Source of the DNA: Desertivirga brevis
GTDB taxonomy: Bacteria; Bacteroidota; Bacteroidia; Sphingobacteriales; Sphingobacteriaceae
Length of the DNA stretch: 64,000 bases
Assembly: GCF_017355835.1 (NCBI RefSeq)
Contig: NZ_JAFEWF010000006.1
Coordinates: 434,001 to 498,000 of the forward strand
Reading direction: 5' to 3'
Part shown: piece by piece, positions 35,786 through 45,105 of the stretch
Numbering within the stretch: the first letter of the stretch is position 1
Layout of the letters: each line of letters opens with the position of its first letter
The notes under the pieces: model-generated
Seen by the model: only the letters and a program-made list of their open reading frames with translations
Database searches by the model: none
What the model was told of the DNA's origin: nothing
Position numbers and translations under genes: made by a program

Positions 35786-35902
35786 AGAATAACTGTTTAT
35801 CTGTAAAAAGGTGGATTGAAGCCTTATGTTTACTAAAACAAGTATTAATATCAATCATTGGATATCCCGTCCGAATTATATAATAAAACAGAATATTGTT
35901 TA

Positions 35903-37045
35903 TCAAGATATTTCAACCCGTTGTCCTGTTCTCATTGCCTGATAAATGGCTTGTAGAATTTTCACATCCTGCCGCCCCATTTCTCCCGGTACAGGAGTAG
36001 CGCGATTTTCTTTAACGGCTTTAGCGAAATCATCCATTTGGCGTGCCTGTTGATTCACCTGCTCAAATTCCATCTTACCCTTTGATGTTTCGCCTTTTAT
36101 TCCCGAGTAGGGATAAGCCGGAGAGAGTTCAAACCAACCCTTTTCAGCATCAGCCCTCAGCAGGTTCATATCTTCTGAATAGCTTGTTTTACACTCGGCA
36201 ATTATGTTGCCCGGAAATTCCATCTGCCAGCTCAGCGCTTCTTCCACTTCTTTGAATAGTTCAGGCTTAGTCTTCGGCATCTCCTTTGCCCTTACAGCTA
36301 TTGGTTCCATCCCGGTGGTGTAGCGTACTCCCTGTACGCAATAAATCCCCACCTCCATCAGAGGCCCGCCGCCGGCTAGCTCCTTATCCAGTCGCCAGCC
36401 TTCAGTACTACCCGTACCGTTGTCTGCTCTTAGCTTCTTAATAGCGCCAAATACCTTTTCCTGCCCAAGCCGCATCATTTCCTTATTATGAGGCTCGAAG
36501 TGTAAGCGGTAACCGATCGACAACATTTTACCCACTTCTTTGCAGGCGGCTATCATCCGGTCGCATTCTTCAACAGTTATGGCCATTGGTTTCTCGCAGA
36601 TTACATGTTTCCCTGCTTTTGCAGCTCTGATAGTATATTCGGCATGCAAGGCATTAGGCAGCACCACGTAGACAACATCTATATCAGGATTATCCTTTAT
36701 GGTATCGAAGTTCTGGTAGTTATAGATGTTCTTATCAGGAATATTGTATTTCTTTTTCCATTTGTCCGCTTTATCCGGTGTTCCTGTTACAATTCCGGCA
36801 AGGTAACAATGTTGGGTCTCCTGAAGAGCCGGTGCCAGCTCTCCCTCCGAATATTGTCCCAATCCCACCAGTGCAATTCCAAGTTTGTCTTGTGCTTTTT
36901 GTTCTCCAGCTTGCTGTGTTCGTTTTTCATTCGTACTCCCAGAGCAGGCGAACAGCGAGCTTATACCCGAAGTGCCGAGGGCGGTAATTCCCAGGCCAAA
37001 AGTTAGCTTCCCTAAAAATCTGCGGCGGTTATAAGAATTGTTCAT
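35903..37045 (-). CDS. Gfo/Idh/MocA family oxidoreductase, Tat-exported
   Basis: This is a 380-residue NAD(P)-dependent sugar oxidoreductase with a Tat signal: YNRRRFLGKLTFGLGITALG near the N-terminus (residues 4-23), followed by a possible lipobox SLFAC. The Rossmann motif is GLGQYSEGEL, and VICEKPMA gives the conserved EKP lysine. The family oxidises or reduces cyclic sugars with a bound cofactor; exported forms are common in this phylum. The 67-residue small gene directly upstream (14-bp gap) belongs to the same unit. A decayed copy of this two-gene arrangement is at the end of the window. Confidence 0.9.
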   Translation of the reverse strand: MNNSYNRRRFLGKLTFGLGITALGTSGISSLFACSGSTNEKRTQQAGEQKAQDKLGIALVGLGQYSEGELAPALQETQHCYLAGIVTGTPDKADKWKKKYNIPDKNIYNYQNFDTIKDNPDIDVVYVVLPNALHAEYTIRAAKAGKHVICEKPMAITVEECDRMIAACKEVGKMLSIGYRLHFEPHNKEMMRLGQEKVFGAIKKLRADNGTGSTEGWRLDKELAGGGPLMEVGIYCVQGVRYTTGMEPIAVRAKEMPKTKPELFKEVEEALSWQMEFPGNIIAECKTSYSEDMNLLRADAEKGWFELSPAYPYSGIKGETSKGKMEFEQVNQQARQMDDFAKAVKENRATPVPGEMGRQDVKILQAIYQAMRTGQRVEIS

Positions 37046-37059
37046 GGACTTTGGATTTT

Positions 37060-37263
37060 TTAATGGTTTTCAGATATCAGGATACCGACAAGGCTTTCGA
37101 AACTTGGTTCGCTTTCGCAGGTAATAAGTATTTCTCCATTTGAAAGATCCTTATAAACGCCTGTTGGTTTTTTATCTGTAGTTTTTAAGGCTTGAAATTT
37201 ATCATTTACGGCCTTGCCGGAGAATTCATTCGGCGTTATGACCGAAATGCTAAATTTTTTCAT
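37060..37263 (-). CDS. Small conserved protein paired with a Gfo/Idh/MocA gene, unknown
   Basis: This is a 67-residue protein without a recognised domain, predicted as mixed beta/helix, with KFQALKTTDKK in the middle and SFESLVGILISENH at the end. It is upstream of the Tat-exported oxidoreductase with a 14-bp gap. A related fragment (ending SFQNLVNIFQLDSN) precedes a related oxidoreductase fragment at 63660-63830 in the same order and with a nearly identical gap. That repetition of gene order is the best support that it is real and functionally tied to its neighbour. Confidence 0.6.
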   Translation of the reverse strand: MKKFSISVITPNEFSGKAVNDKFQALKTTDKKPTGVYKDLSNGEILITCESEPSFESLVGILISENH

Positions 37264-37500
37264 ATTCAGGCTTCTCTTTGTGCGACGATGTTTCTAACCT
37301 TCTAATACTGAAAGGGTTTTTAATTATTTTCATTTGTTAATGCACCAAACCTTTTCCAGTGCTGGCTTTAAAGAATATCCTTCTGCAGGAGACCTAAATA
37401 TGAATAGCTGAATCTCGAGGAGGTGGAATAGGTATAGATGTATTAATTCCACTTCCAGAAGAAAACATTTTAATGAATTATAGTATTTTGCAAATGTTTT

Positions 37501-39858
37501 ATGCATTCCTCAATCAAACAAGCAAATTTGATATTTGCAAAAGGCGAAATGGCCGACCGGATCAAAGAAAATGATTGGTCAGGAACTGCATTGGGTTCAA
37601 TTGATCAATGGCCTACACCTTTAATCACTTCCGTTAATATAATGCTGGATTCGCGCTTCCCCATGTTTATTTGGTGGGGCCAGGATAAGATTCAGCTGTA
37701 CAACGATGCTTATAAAGATATTTTGGGCGGTGCAAATGGCAGCAAGCACCCGGACGCACTAGGCCAAAAAGGAGAGGACTGCTGGCCGGAAGTTTGGTCT
37801 GTAATCAGTCCGATGATCGAAGGCGTGTTGGAAACGGGTAATAGTGTGTATCTTGAGGACCAGCTAATCCCCATCTATCGTAACGGAAAATTAGATAATA
37901 TCTATTGGACGTTCTCTTATAGTCCAATTAGGGGAAATGATGGCAGGCCTGAAGGTATACTTGTTGTATGTACAGAAACCACACGCAATAACCAGCTGAT
38001 CCAGGAGAACGAGCAACAGTTGCAACGGGTATTCGATCACATGGCCGAAGGGGTAGGGATAACCGATACTACTGGAAAGATAATTTATAGCAATCCGATG
38101 GCACATCAGATCCTGAGTACAGATAGTGCACGGTTTCCTGAACGGCGGAGCAATTCTCCAGAATGGTACAATGTGCATTTAGACGGCAGACCCATGGCCG
38201 ATGATGAACATCCCACCATGGTAGCAATGGCTACAGGAAAGCCCGTGTTCAACTTTGAATTCGCAATTGAACGGCCTGGCTCTAGTCGAATGTATTTAAC
38301 AATGAATGCTGCACCCATCACCGATGCCGAGGGAAATGTAACCGGTTCTGTAGGGATGTTTACAGACATTACGGAGCGAAAGCAAACGGAAGTAGCTTTA
38401 CAGGCCACTAAGGATGCTCTAGAAAAGCAGAAACAATTATACGAGGCAATAACTTCTGGTACACCCGATCTGATGTACGTACTTGATCTCGACTATAAAT
38501 TTATTTATGCCAATAAAGCCTTGTTGAATATGTGGGGTAAAACCTGGGAAACAGCAGTTGGAAAAGGCTTGCGCGAAAATGGCTATGAAGAATGGCATGC
38601 CAAGATGCATGAGCGGGAGATCGATCAGGTGAGAATTACCAAAAAACCTATTCGCGGAGAAGTATCGTTCCCACACGCAACATTAGGCAGGCGAATCTAC
38701 GACTATATCCTTACACCACTATTTGATGAGAGTGGAGAAGTTATAGCAGTGCCAGGAACAACGAGAGACATTACAGATATCAAGAATGCAGAGGCAGCCA
38801 TTGCAGAAAGCGAGGAACGTTTCCGCACCATGGCCGAAAGCTCAGGAATATTAATCGGTGTAGGCGATGAAACAAGTAATGTAACTTATTTCAACCAGGC
38901 ATGGTCGAAGTTGACCGGCAAAACAACAGAGGAACTGCTGGCCTACGGCTGGTCAGAACTGATCCATCCCGAGGATAAAGATGCATATCTTAATCTATAC
39001 CTTGATGCGGTTAAAAATCAGGCTCCTTACACAGGTGAATACAGAATACTGAGTGCAAGCGGCGAATACCGTTGGTTATATGCCTTTGCCACTCCTCGTT
39101 TTAAACCAGACGGGTCCTTTGCAGGCTTCATCGGTTCATTTATTGATATTACGGAGCGAAAGGAAGACGAGCAGCGCAAGAACGATTTCATAAGCATGGT
39201 TAGTCATGAATTAAAGACTCCGCTAACCTCTTTGAGCAGCTATATACAGATATTGGAAAGAAGGGCGAGGCAAAGGGGAGATGATCTGGCAGTTGGGATG
39301 TTAGGAAAAGCAACCAAGCAAGCAGGGAAGATGAAAACGCTCATCAACGGTTTTCTTAACGTATCGCGGTTGGAGTCCAGTAAGATACATATAGAACCAC
39401 AACTGTTTGACCTGGCAGGATTGCTTAAAGACATCGAAGAAGAGATCATGGCCCAGGTGGATACCCACCACATTGTCTTTGCTCCCGTGGAAGAAACTCT
39501 GGTCAATGCAGACAAGGACAAGATCGGCCAGGTGATCACTAACCTGATCAGTAACGCCGTTAAATATTCGCCTTTCGAAAGCGCAATCAAAATTGCCTGT
39601 GTAACGAAACAGGGAAAAGCAATAATAAGCGTGCAGGATGAAGGCATGGGTATCAATCAGGAGGATCTGCCAAAGCTATTTGAACGTTACTACCGTGCAA
39701 AGAACACGAGTAACGGCAATATAGCCGGTTTCGGTATCGGACTTTACCTTTGCTGTGAGATCGTAAAACGTCACCAGGGAGAAATCTGGGCAGAAAGCGA
39801 ATTGGGCAAAGGTTCAACCTTTTATTTTGAATTGCCTATACATACAAATAATCAATAA
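37501..39858 (+). CDS. Multi-PAS sensor histidine kinase
   Basis: This is a soluble or peripheral histidine kinase of 785 residues with no membrane helix. Four PAS/PAC units lie at about residues 30-165, 180-297, 315-430 and 437-555, each closing with a PAC-type DITERK/DITDIK motif. The HisKA domain follows (phospho-acceptor His569 in MVSHELKTPL), then the HATPase domain with the N box NLISNAVKYS, G1 DEGMGI and G2 GFGIGLYL. No response regulator is adjacent; the nearest on this strand is at 42687. The PAS ligand (light, oxygen or redox) cannot be read from the sequence. Confidence 0.92.
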   Translation: MHSSIKQANLIFAKGEMADRIKENDWSGTALGSIDQWPTPLITSVNIMLDSRFPMFIWWGQDKIQLYNDAYKDILGGANGSKHPDALGQKGEDCWPEVWSVISPMIEGVLETGNSVYLEDQLIPIYRNGKLDNIYWTFSYSPIRGNDGRPEGILVVCTETTRNNQLIQENEQQLQRVFDHMAEGVGITDTTGKIIYSNPMAHQILSTDSARFPERRSNSPEWYNVHLDGRPMADDEHPTMVAMATGKPVFNFEFAIERPGSSRMYLTMNAAPITDAEGNVTGSVGMFTDITERKQTEVALQATKDALEKQKQLYEAITSGTPDLMYVLDLDYKFIYANKALLNMWGKTWETAVGKGLRENGYEEWHAKMHEREIDQVRITKKPIRGEVSFPHATLGRRIYDYILTPLFDESGEVIAVPGTTRDITDIKNAEAAIAESEERFRTMAESSGILIGVGDETSNVTYFNQAWSKLTGKTTEELLAYGWSELIHPEDKDAYLNLYLDAVKNQAPYTGEYRILSASGEYRWLYAFATPRFKPDGSFAGFIGSFIDITERKEDEQRKNDFISMVSHELKTPLTSLSSYIQILERRARQRGDDLAVGMLGKATKQAGKMKTLINGFLNVSRLESSKIHIEPQLFDLAGLLKDIEEEIMAQVDTHHIVFAPVEETLVNADKDKIGQVITNLISNAVKYSPFESAIKIACVTKQGKAIISVQDEGMGINQEDLPKLFERYYRAKNTSNGNIAGFGIGLYLCCEIVKRHQGEIWAESELGKGSTFYFELPIHTNNQ

Positions 39859-39859
39859 A

Positions 39860-39884
39860 AGGAGCGGAACCAAGCAGCTCCTCT
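39860..39884 (+). terminator. Possible terminator after the PAS histidine kinase
   Basis: AGGAGC (39860-39865) pairs with GCTCCT (39877-39882), followed by CTT. The stem is short (6 bp) and the U-tract poor. Confidence 0.35.
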
Positions 39885-40534
39885 TAAAAGGTAATACATC
39901 CGGGCATGCGAAGAATGAAAGGCTTTCGATACGCCCAACAAGACTAAGCTTTCCATCTTTTTTAGAATAATTGAATGAACCGATGAGCGAATGATAGATT
40001 GAATAAAACTAAATTCGGTTTATTACCACTCGCTCTTTGTTTCCTGCTCTGACCTCTTTTGCCATTAGCTTTGATTATTAAAGGATTTAAGGATGGGCTC
40101 CCCGTTTCCAGGAAGCCCAATTCCTTAGGCAGTTACTGCTATTCGGCCTCCGTAGTACGTACGTGTTACTTTTTGCCGTTGGCTGAAACGAGGAACAAAA
40201 GGTATCTACCTTCTGGTAAGGATACTTCTGGAAGCGTTAAATAAGGTTCTGGCAGTGAATGGTGCAATTGACTATTATCCCTTAGAGTAGCCGTATTGCT
40301 TTGCAGGATTTTTACATCTAATTAGACGATCTCGTTAATGTAAGGGCTCCAGGTTTAGGAAAGGGCAGGAAGCAGCTCTGCATTACACCGACTATTAATG
40401 GCCTTTTCTACACCGCCTTTGGGCCTTATTCTCTTAGGCTTTATAGTATTGCTTCGCTGTTTTACTGCTTTCTCAATTAATCTAAACCATGACTTTCTCA
40501 TCCTGTTAAACCGTTACATCTAAAATGAAAAGTT
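39885..40534. other. Intergenic region without recognisable genes
   Basis: About 650 bp. Short frames exist in both directions, for example a minus-strand frame at 40355-40501 coding a Lys/Arg-rich 48-residue peptide and a plus-strand 61-codon frame at 40059, but none matches a known family. It may hold a gene that has decayed beyond recognition. No repeats stand out. Confidence 0.4.
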
Positions 40535-40864
40535 ATGGGATACCACGAATGGAAAACATGTATTGATGCTTGCCTTCAGTGCGCAGCCGTTTGTAATCAT
40601 TGTGCAAGCTCATGCACAAGGGAAGACGATGTTAAAATGATGGCACGATGTATAGAACTGGATATGCAATGTTCAGCTATTTGTTATGCTTCTGCTCAAC
40701 TGATGAGTATGGGAAGTCCACAGGCGAAAGAACTTTGCGCAATTTGTGCTGCTATTTGCGAAGCTTGTGGGGAGGAGTGTAGCAAGCACCAGATGGAGCA
40801 TTGCCAGGAATGTGCCAGAATGTGCAAGGCATGTGCTGAGGAATGCAGAAAAATGGCTGCCTAA
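40535..40864 (+). CDS. Cys-rich four-helix-bundle copper-binding protein (DUF326/Csp-like)
   Basis: This is a 109-residue protein with 19 cysteines spaced mostly as CxxC/CxxxC along four helices (Cys9, 13, 16, 20, 23, 27, 39, 46, 50, 68, 71, 75, 78, 82, 90, 93, 97, 100, 104). This is the pattern of copper storage proteins (Csp), which bind many Cu(I) ions inside the bundle. There is no signal peptide, so it would be cytosolic like Csp3. There is no copper exporter beside it. Confidence 0.85.
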   Translation: MGYHEWKTCIDACLQCAAVCNHCASSCTREDDVKMMARCIELDMQCSAICYASAQLMSMGSPQAKELCAICAAICEACGEECSKHQMEHCQECARMCKACAEECRKMAA

Positions 40865-41138
40865 ATTTCTAGTTCACCATCAATCCCCTGTAACAAGGGG
40901 AACCCTTTTTCTTGAGATTGCTCGAATATTCATTTTAAATAAAAAGGCTTTACACGACCATCAAAACCTGCACAAAAGCTGGATGAAGATTTGGAACATT
41001 TAGGATTACAAGTCTTCCTCAATTGAAAGATGAGTTTATGGAACTGTTCGATAAATTGGAAGTCTAAAGGAAATTTAGTGTGGCCAATTGAAACCTTAAA
41101 GTATTGTAGAAGTTATTTCTGAAAAAATCAACCTGAAG

Positions 41139-42227
41139 ATGAAAAGCATTCCAATTTATCGAATTAACGCCATACTGATGATGATCATTTTTATTTCCGT
41201 TATCTTGTATTTTGGCAAGGCTTTTCTTATCCCGCTTTTTTTAAGCATATTATTGGTGATGTTATTGGTGCCACTTAGTAACCGCCTTGAAAAGTGGGGG
41301 ATGAGTCGTATCTGGTCGAGTTTAATTGGGGTATTGGTTATTGTACTTTTTGTAGCACTTATTCTTGGTGTAATCGCAGCGCAGGGGGTAAGCTTATCCC
41401 AGGATTTGCCAAAGATGCAGGCCAAAGGCCAGGAAATGCTGCAGCAACTGCAAACCTGGATTGAAAGTAAGTACGGACTATCTCCACAAGAACAGCAATC
41501 ATATCTGCAAAGGGGGATGAAGAAAGCCTCCTCCTCATCGTCGGGATCTTTCGGAAAGTCCTTTTTTTCCAGTCTCACCAGTATGCTTACAGGTTTTGTG
41601 TTGGTTTTACTTTATTCCTTCTTCCTTTTATGGAAACGCGATAAATATCAAGAGTTTTTCCTGAAGCTTGTAAATGAAGAAAGCCGATCGGAAACCAAAA
41701 AAGAGTTAGACGAAATCAGGAAGGTTGCTTCGCAGTACTTAATAGGGCGACTGATCTCAATGGCGTTTCTTGCTATATTTTATATGATCGGGTTTACTAT
41801 TGTTGGTCTCCCCAATGGCCCTCTGGTTGCTCTTGTAGCCGTTATTCCAACAATAATTCCCTATGTAGGTTCTATAATTGGAGGTATTTTTCCCGTAGCT
41901 ATGGCCTTGGTTGGAGGTTCTTCGGGTATCCTTCTTCCTGTGGTGATCATCCTGGTAGTCGCTCAAATTATTGATAACAATATCATAGAGCCATTGGTAG
42001 AGGGAGAGAGCCTTGATATAAGTCCATTTTCTACCATTGTTGCTATTGTGTTAGGGGAGATGGTTTGGGGTATCGCAGGAATGGTGTTGTTTATTCCGAT
42101 GTTTGCGATCCTTAAAATTGTGTGCGATCATTTACCTGCGCTTCATCCGTTTAGCTTTTTGTTAGACAATGATATTGATGAACCCGGTTGGGTGCTTAAA
42201 ATTAAGAACTTGTTTAAGAGCAAATGA
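41139..42227 (+). CDS. AI-2E family transporter
   Basis: This is a membrane protein of 362 residues and about eight helices in the family once named for AI-2 export (PF01594/UPF0118). The N-terminal helical pairs, a soluble Gln-rich segment at about residues 85-135 and the conserved block PNGPLVALVAVIPTIIPYVGS near residue 228 identify it. Known members include a putative Na+/H+ antiporter, so substrate is uncertain. It appears monocistronic. Confidence 0.88.
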   Translation: MKSIPIYRINAILMMIIFISVILYFGKAFLIPLFLSILLVMLLVPLSNRLEKWGMSRIWSSLIGVLVIVLFVALILGVIAAQGVSLSQDLPKMQAKGQEMLQQLQTWIESKYGLSPQEQQSYLQRGMKKASSSSSGSFGKSFFSSLTSMLTGFVLVLLYSFFLLWKRDKYQEFFLKLVNEESRSETKKELDEIRKVASQYLIGRLISMAFLAIFYMIGFTIVGLPNGPLVALVAVIPTIIPYVGSIIGGIFPVAMALVGGSSGILLPVVIILVVAQIIDNNIIEPLVEGESLDISPFSTIVAIVLGEMVWGIAGMVLFIPMFAILKIVCDHLPALHPFSFLLDNDIDEPGWVLKIKNLFKSK

Positions 42228-42332
42228 GCAGGGAACTCTATTCAGCTTCCAGGTAGTTATCCAGCAAAACATGTATAATTACTGGTTTTTGCTAAAATAA
42301 AAGCAAGCCGGTAAGCTTAAGGTTTCGACAAT

Positions 42333-42533
42333 ATGGATGCGCAAAATTTTACCTGGATACCTGTAGGAACAACAATCCCCGAAGATCTTATTGATGTTCT
42401 TCTGTTTGATGAAAAAGATGGTCAGTGGATTGGATATTATTTTAGAGACACGGGCCATTTTATCCGAGCAGTGGATGGAGCAATATTAAAAAATATTAGT
42501 CATTGGATGCCTCTACCTGCTAATCCCCGTTGA
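42333..42533 (+). CDS. Small DUF551-like protein
   Basis: This is a 66-residue protein. The start TWIPVGTTIPED and the end ISHWMPLPANP are the characteristic W-P and HWMPLP motifs of DUF551, a family common in phages and plasmids. Function is unknown. It lies alone between the transporter and the response regulator. Such a phage-type gene hints at past transfer, but nothing phage-like is near. Confidence 0.6.
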   Translation: MDAQNFTWIPVGTTIPEDLIDVLLFDEKDGQWIGYYFRDTGHFIRAVDGAILKNISHWMPLPANPR

Positions 42534-42686
42534 GGTTTATTCTTGATGATGCTTAAGCAGTGGGAGGATATTGAATAACTGCACTATGGGACAGCCTACA
42601 ATTTTCTATTAAACTAGTGTTAATAGGTGTTAAAACGTGATCTTTTTGTAACTAAAATCATGGTTAGTCGTATTTGTGAAATAGGT

Positions 42687-43061
42687 ATGACAAGTTTGAA
42701 AAAAGTCCTGGTTATTGATGACGACCCATCTAGCCTTAAGCTTATTAAGAAATTGATGGAAAATGAAGGATTCGCAACGTTCCCATTTACCACTTGGAAA
42801 TCAGATACCATCTCGAATATAATATCGATCTCTCCGGATGTAATTATACTTGATGAATATTTAGTGGGGGTGCGGGGAAGTGATCTTTGTACTATTCTAA
42901 AGTCTATAAATGAACTACGAACCACTCCCGTTATTCTAATTTCGGGTATTCAGAATCTGGAAAAGGTTGCTGAAGGTTGTAAAGCAAATGGTTACGTTCA
43001 AAAGCCTTTAAGCTTGGGTGACATAGAGGGGATAGTTAATTTAGTATCCAAAGCCGCATAA
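42687..43061 (+). CDS. Single-domain response regulator
   Basis: This is a 124-residue receiver domain starting at the ATG at 42687; a GTG further upstream would add twenty weak residues. Asp11-Asp12-Asp13 bind metal, Asp57 in IILDEYL is the phosphorylation site, and Lys in VQKPLS completes the site. There is no output domain, so it acts by protein contact, as CheY-like proteins do. It is convergent with the PAS protein at 43080-44321, which is a possible partner only by position. Confidence 0.85.
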   Translation: MTSLKKVLVIDDDPSSLKLIKKLMENEGFATFPFTTWKSDTISNIISISPDVIILDEYLVGVRGSDLCTILKSINELRTTPVILISGIQNLEKVAEGCKANGYVQKPLSLGDIEGIVNLVSKAA

Positions 43062-43079
43062 TGAATAAACAATAGCGGG

Positions 43080-44321
43080 TTATGAATTAAAAGTTTCCGT
43101 GCTGTTAATCTGCCTGTTCATTTCTCGCACCGAAGAGTCTAAATCCTCCGCACACTTCTTAATCAAAGAATTAATCTCCCTGCAATCTTCATTGCAGTCT
43201 AGCTCCGCGGCAATATTTGCTAAACTAATAATTGAGGCTACAGGCTTCCTTAACTGATGAGAATTTAGCCAGGCAAGGTTTCTTAATGCTTCGTGTTGTT
43301 CCTGGATCTTCCGCTCCTTCTCTTTTCTTTCACTCACCACACTTTGAATAGAAATATACTCCACTATTTCACCATTGCTGTTATAAATTGCTGAAATACG
43401 CAATTCAACCCAGTAGGCAGAGCCATCTTTTCGGTAGTTTAATATCTCAAAACTTTTGTTGTCATCGGCTGCTAGTGAAGCCATTATCTGCTCCTGCGTA
43501 TCCTTATTAGTTTCAGGTCCGTGCAACAAGTTCACATTTTTTCCTTTTATCTCATCCAGGTGATACCCTGTTTCTTTGGTAAAAGCATCATTAACCCAAA
43601 TGATGTTAGCCATCGGATCAGTGATCATAACCATATTTTGAATCTTCCGGATGATCTCCGCTAACTGTTCTTTCTCCTTGAGGGTTACCTCCACTAGCAA
43701 CATATTCTTCTCAAGCTCAGTGCGTAATTCTTTTTCACTATTGTAAGCGGTCTGTAACTCTTTTTCATAAACTTTATGACTGGTTATATCGTGAACTACT
43801 ACCAACCGGCAATGCCTTCCCTTAAACAGAATCTCATTTGAAGTAATTGTTACATAAAGCAACTGGCCATCTTTTTTTTGATGAACCCAGGTTTTAGACT
43901 TTTTATATTCCCCTTCAAGTGAATTAATCGCGTGGTTAAAACGTTCCAGTTCTGCAGGAGGCCTAATATCTTTTAAAGTCATAGATAAAAAGTCAGCTTT
44001 GCTGTAGCCATAGGTTGCAATGGCAGCCTCATTAACGTCTAGAAACGCCAAACTATTTAAGTCATAGATCCACATAGGATCTGGATGCTTAGCAAATAAC
44101 ATTGGATAAAAAGACCTCAAAACGCTTATTCCACTTGTCCAACGTAACATTAACCCTATTGTTACTATCAAAAACCCTATTGCAAGTAAGTCAGAAAGGA
44201 CAACGCTCGTGAAACTCCCCTGGCCGGTTGGATAAATAAAAAAATGAAAGAGAGAATCTGTAACGGTAACTAGAAGTCCCAGGAGGAAGACCGCAAATAT
44301 CTTCTTTACTGTAATATTCAT
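43080..44321 (-). CDS. Membrane PAS protein with DHp-like histidine box but no ATPase domain
   Basis: This is a 413-residue protein. Two N-terminal membrane helices (about residues 8-30 and 40-60) are followed by a PAS domain (about 72-190), a coiled region and a second PAS/PAC (about 225-340). The final helix pair carries a DHp-type histidine in NSHQLRKPVASI. It ends about 65 residues later without any HATPase N, G1 or G2 box. It cannot autophosphorylate on its own, so it may be phosphorylated by another kinase, act as a phosphatase or dimer partner, or be truncated. The stop codon is followed at once by the convergent response regulator. Confidence 0.8.
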   Translation of the reverse strand: MNITVKKIFAVFLLGLLVTVTDSLFHFFIYPTGQGSFTSVVLSDLLAIGFLIVTIGLMLRWTSGISVLRSFYPMLFAKHPDPMWIYDLNSLAFLDVNEAAIATYGYSKADFLSMTLKDIRPPAELERFNHAINSLEGEYKKSKTWVHQKKDGQLLYVTITSNEILFKGRHCRLVVVHDITSHKVYEKELQTAYNSEKELRTELEKNMLLVEVTLKEKEQLAEIIRKIQNMVMITDPMANIIWVNDAFTKETGYHLDEIKGKNVNLLHGPETNKDTQEQIMASLAADDNKSFEILNYRKDGSAYWVELRISAIYNSNGEIVEYISIQSVVSERKEKERKIQEQHEALRNLAWLNSHQLRKPVASIISLANIAAELDCNEDCREINSLIKKCAEDLDSSVREMNRQINSTETFNS

Positions 44322-44589
44322 GAGCTTTAATAATGTTAGTTTTACGGTTTATAGGAGGTTACGTTTCATTATCTGCAATCTTTCCATGAGATAAAACCCT
44401 TTATAACGTGTTGAAGATAGTTAAAAGAACCTTAACGCTAAAAGGCTTTAAACTCTTTGAGCTTTTATTTCGGGCCTGAATTTCAAGCATAGCAAAAGAG
44501 TATCATCGAAAAGGGAGGAACCCCGCAGAAGCAGGATAAAAAAAATCTAATAATTGTGATTTTTGCTCAACCTCCTACACTAATTAAGC

Positions 44590-45105
44590 ATGTCTAATAA
44601 TTCGAGTGAAGCCAAGAAAAGGTTTATCGAAATCATTCGGGAGAATGAGGGTCTTATTTACAAGGTTGCCAAAATGTACTCCAATAGCCTCGAGGATGAG
44701 CAGGACCTTCGTCAGGATATCGTTTATCAGTTATGGAAAAGCTTTCCATCTTTTCGAGGTGAGTCGATGATCAGCACCTGGATGTACCGGATTGCTTTAA
44801 ATACGGCCATTCGGTATTTGGACCAAGGCAAGAAGAAAGCGAATCAGGTTGAAATGGACGAGGCCTTCCTTAACAGACCTGACGTTGTCGATAATTCTAA
44901 TGAGGACAGACACCAGGCACTCTTTGCGCAAATTAAGAAACTGAGCGATATTGAAAAGGCGATTATTTTCCTCTTTCTGGAAGGAAAAAGTTATGAGGAG
45001 ATCGCTGCTGTGACAGGATTTACGGTAACAAATGTTGGCACCCGGTTAGGTCGGATCAAGCAAAAATTAATGGTACAAATAGAAAAAGCAGGATATGGAT
45101 TTTGA
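44590..45105 (+). CDS. ECF-like RNA polymerase sigma factor (sigma-70 family)
   Basis: This is a 171-residue sigma factor. Region 2 (about residues 10-85) has DLRQDIVYQLWKSFPSF and STWMYRIALNTAIRYL. Region 4 (about 110-165) has DIEKAIIFLFLEGKSYEEIAAVTGF. Its stop overlaps the start of the next gene by 11 bp, coupling it to a membrane protein that may act as its anti-sigma partner. A close paralogue sits at 62726-63397 with a similar partner. Confidence 0.9.
   Translation: MSNNSSEAKKRFIEIIRENEGLIYKVAKMYSNSLEDEQDLRQDIVYQLWKSFPSFRGESMISTWMYRIALNTAIRYLDQGKKKANQVEMDEAFLNRPDVVDNSNEDRHQALFAQIKKLSDIEKAIIFLFLEGKSYEEIAAVTGFTVTNVGTRLGRIKQKLMVQIEKAGYGF

Noticed and set aside
40355..40501. Minus-strand frame for a 48-residue Lys/Arg-rich peptide
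   Set aside because: No family recognised, and the basic composition can arise by chance.
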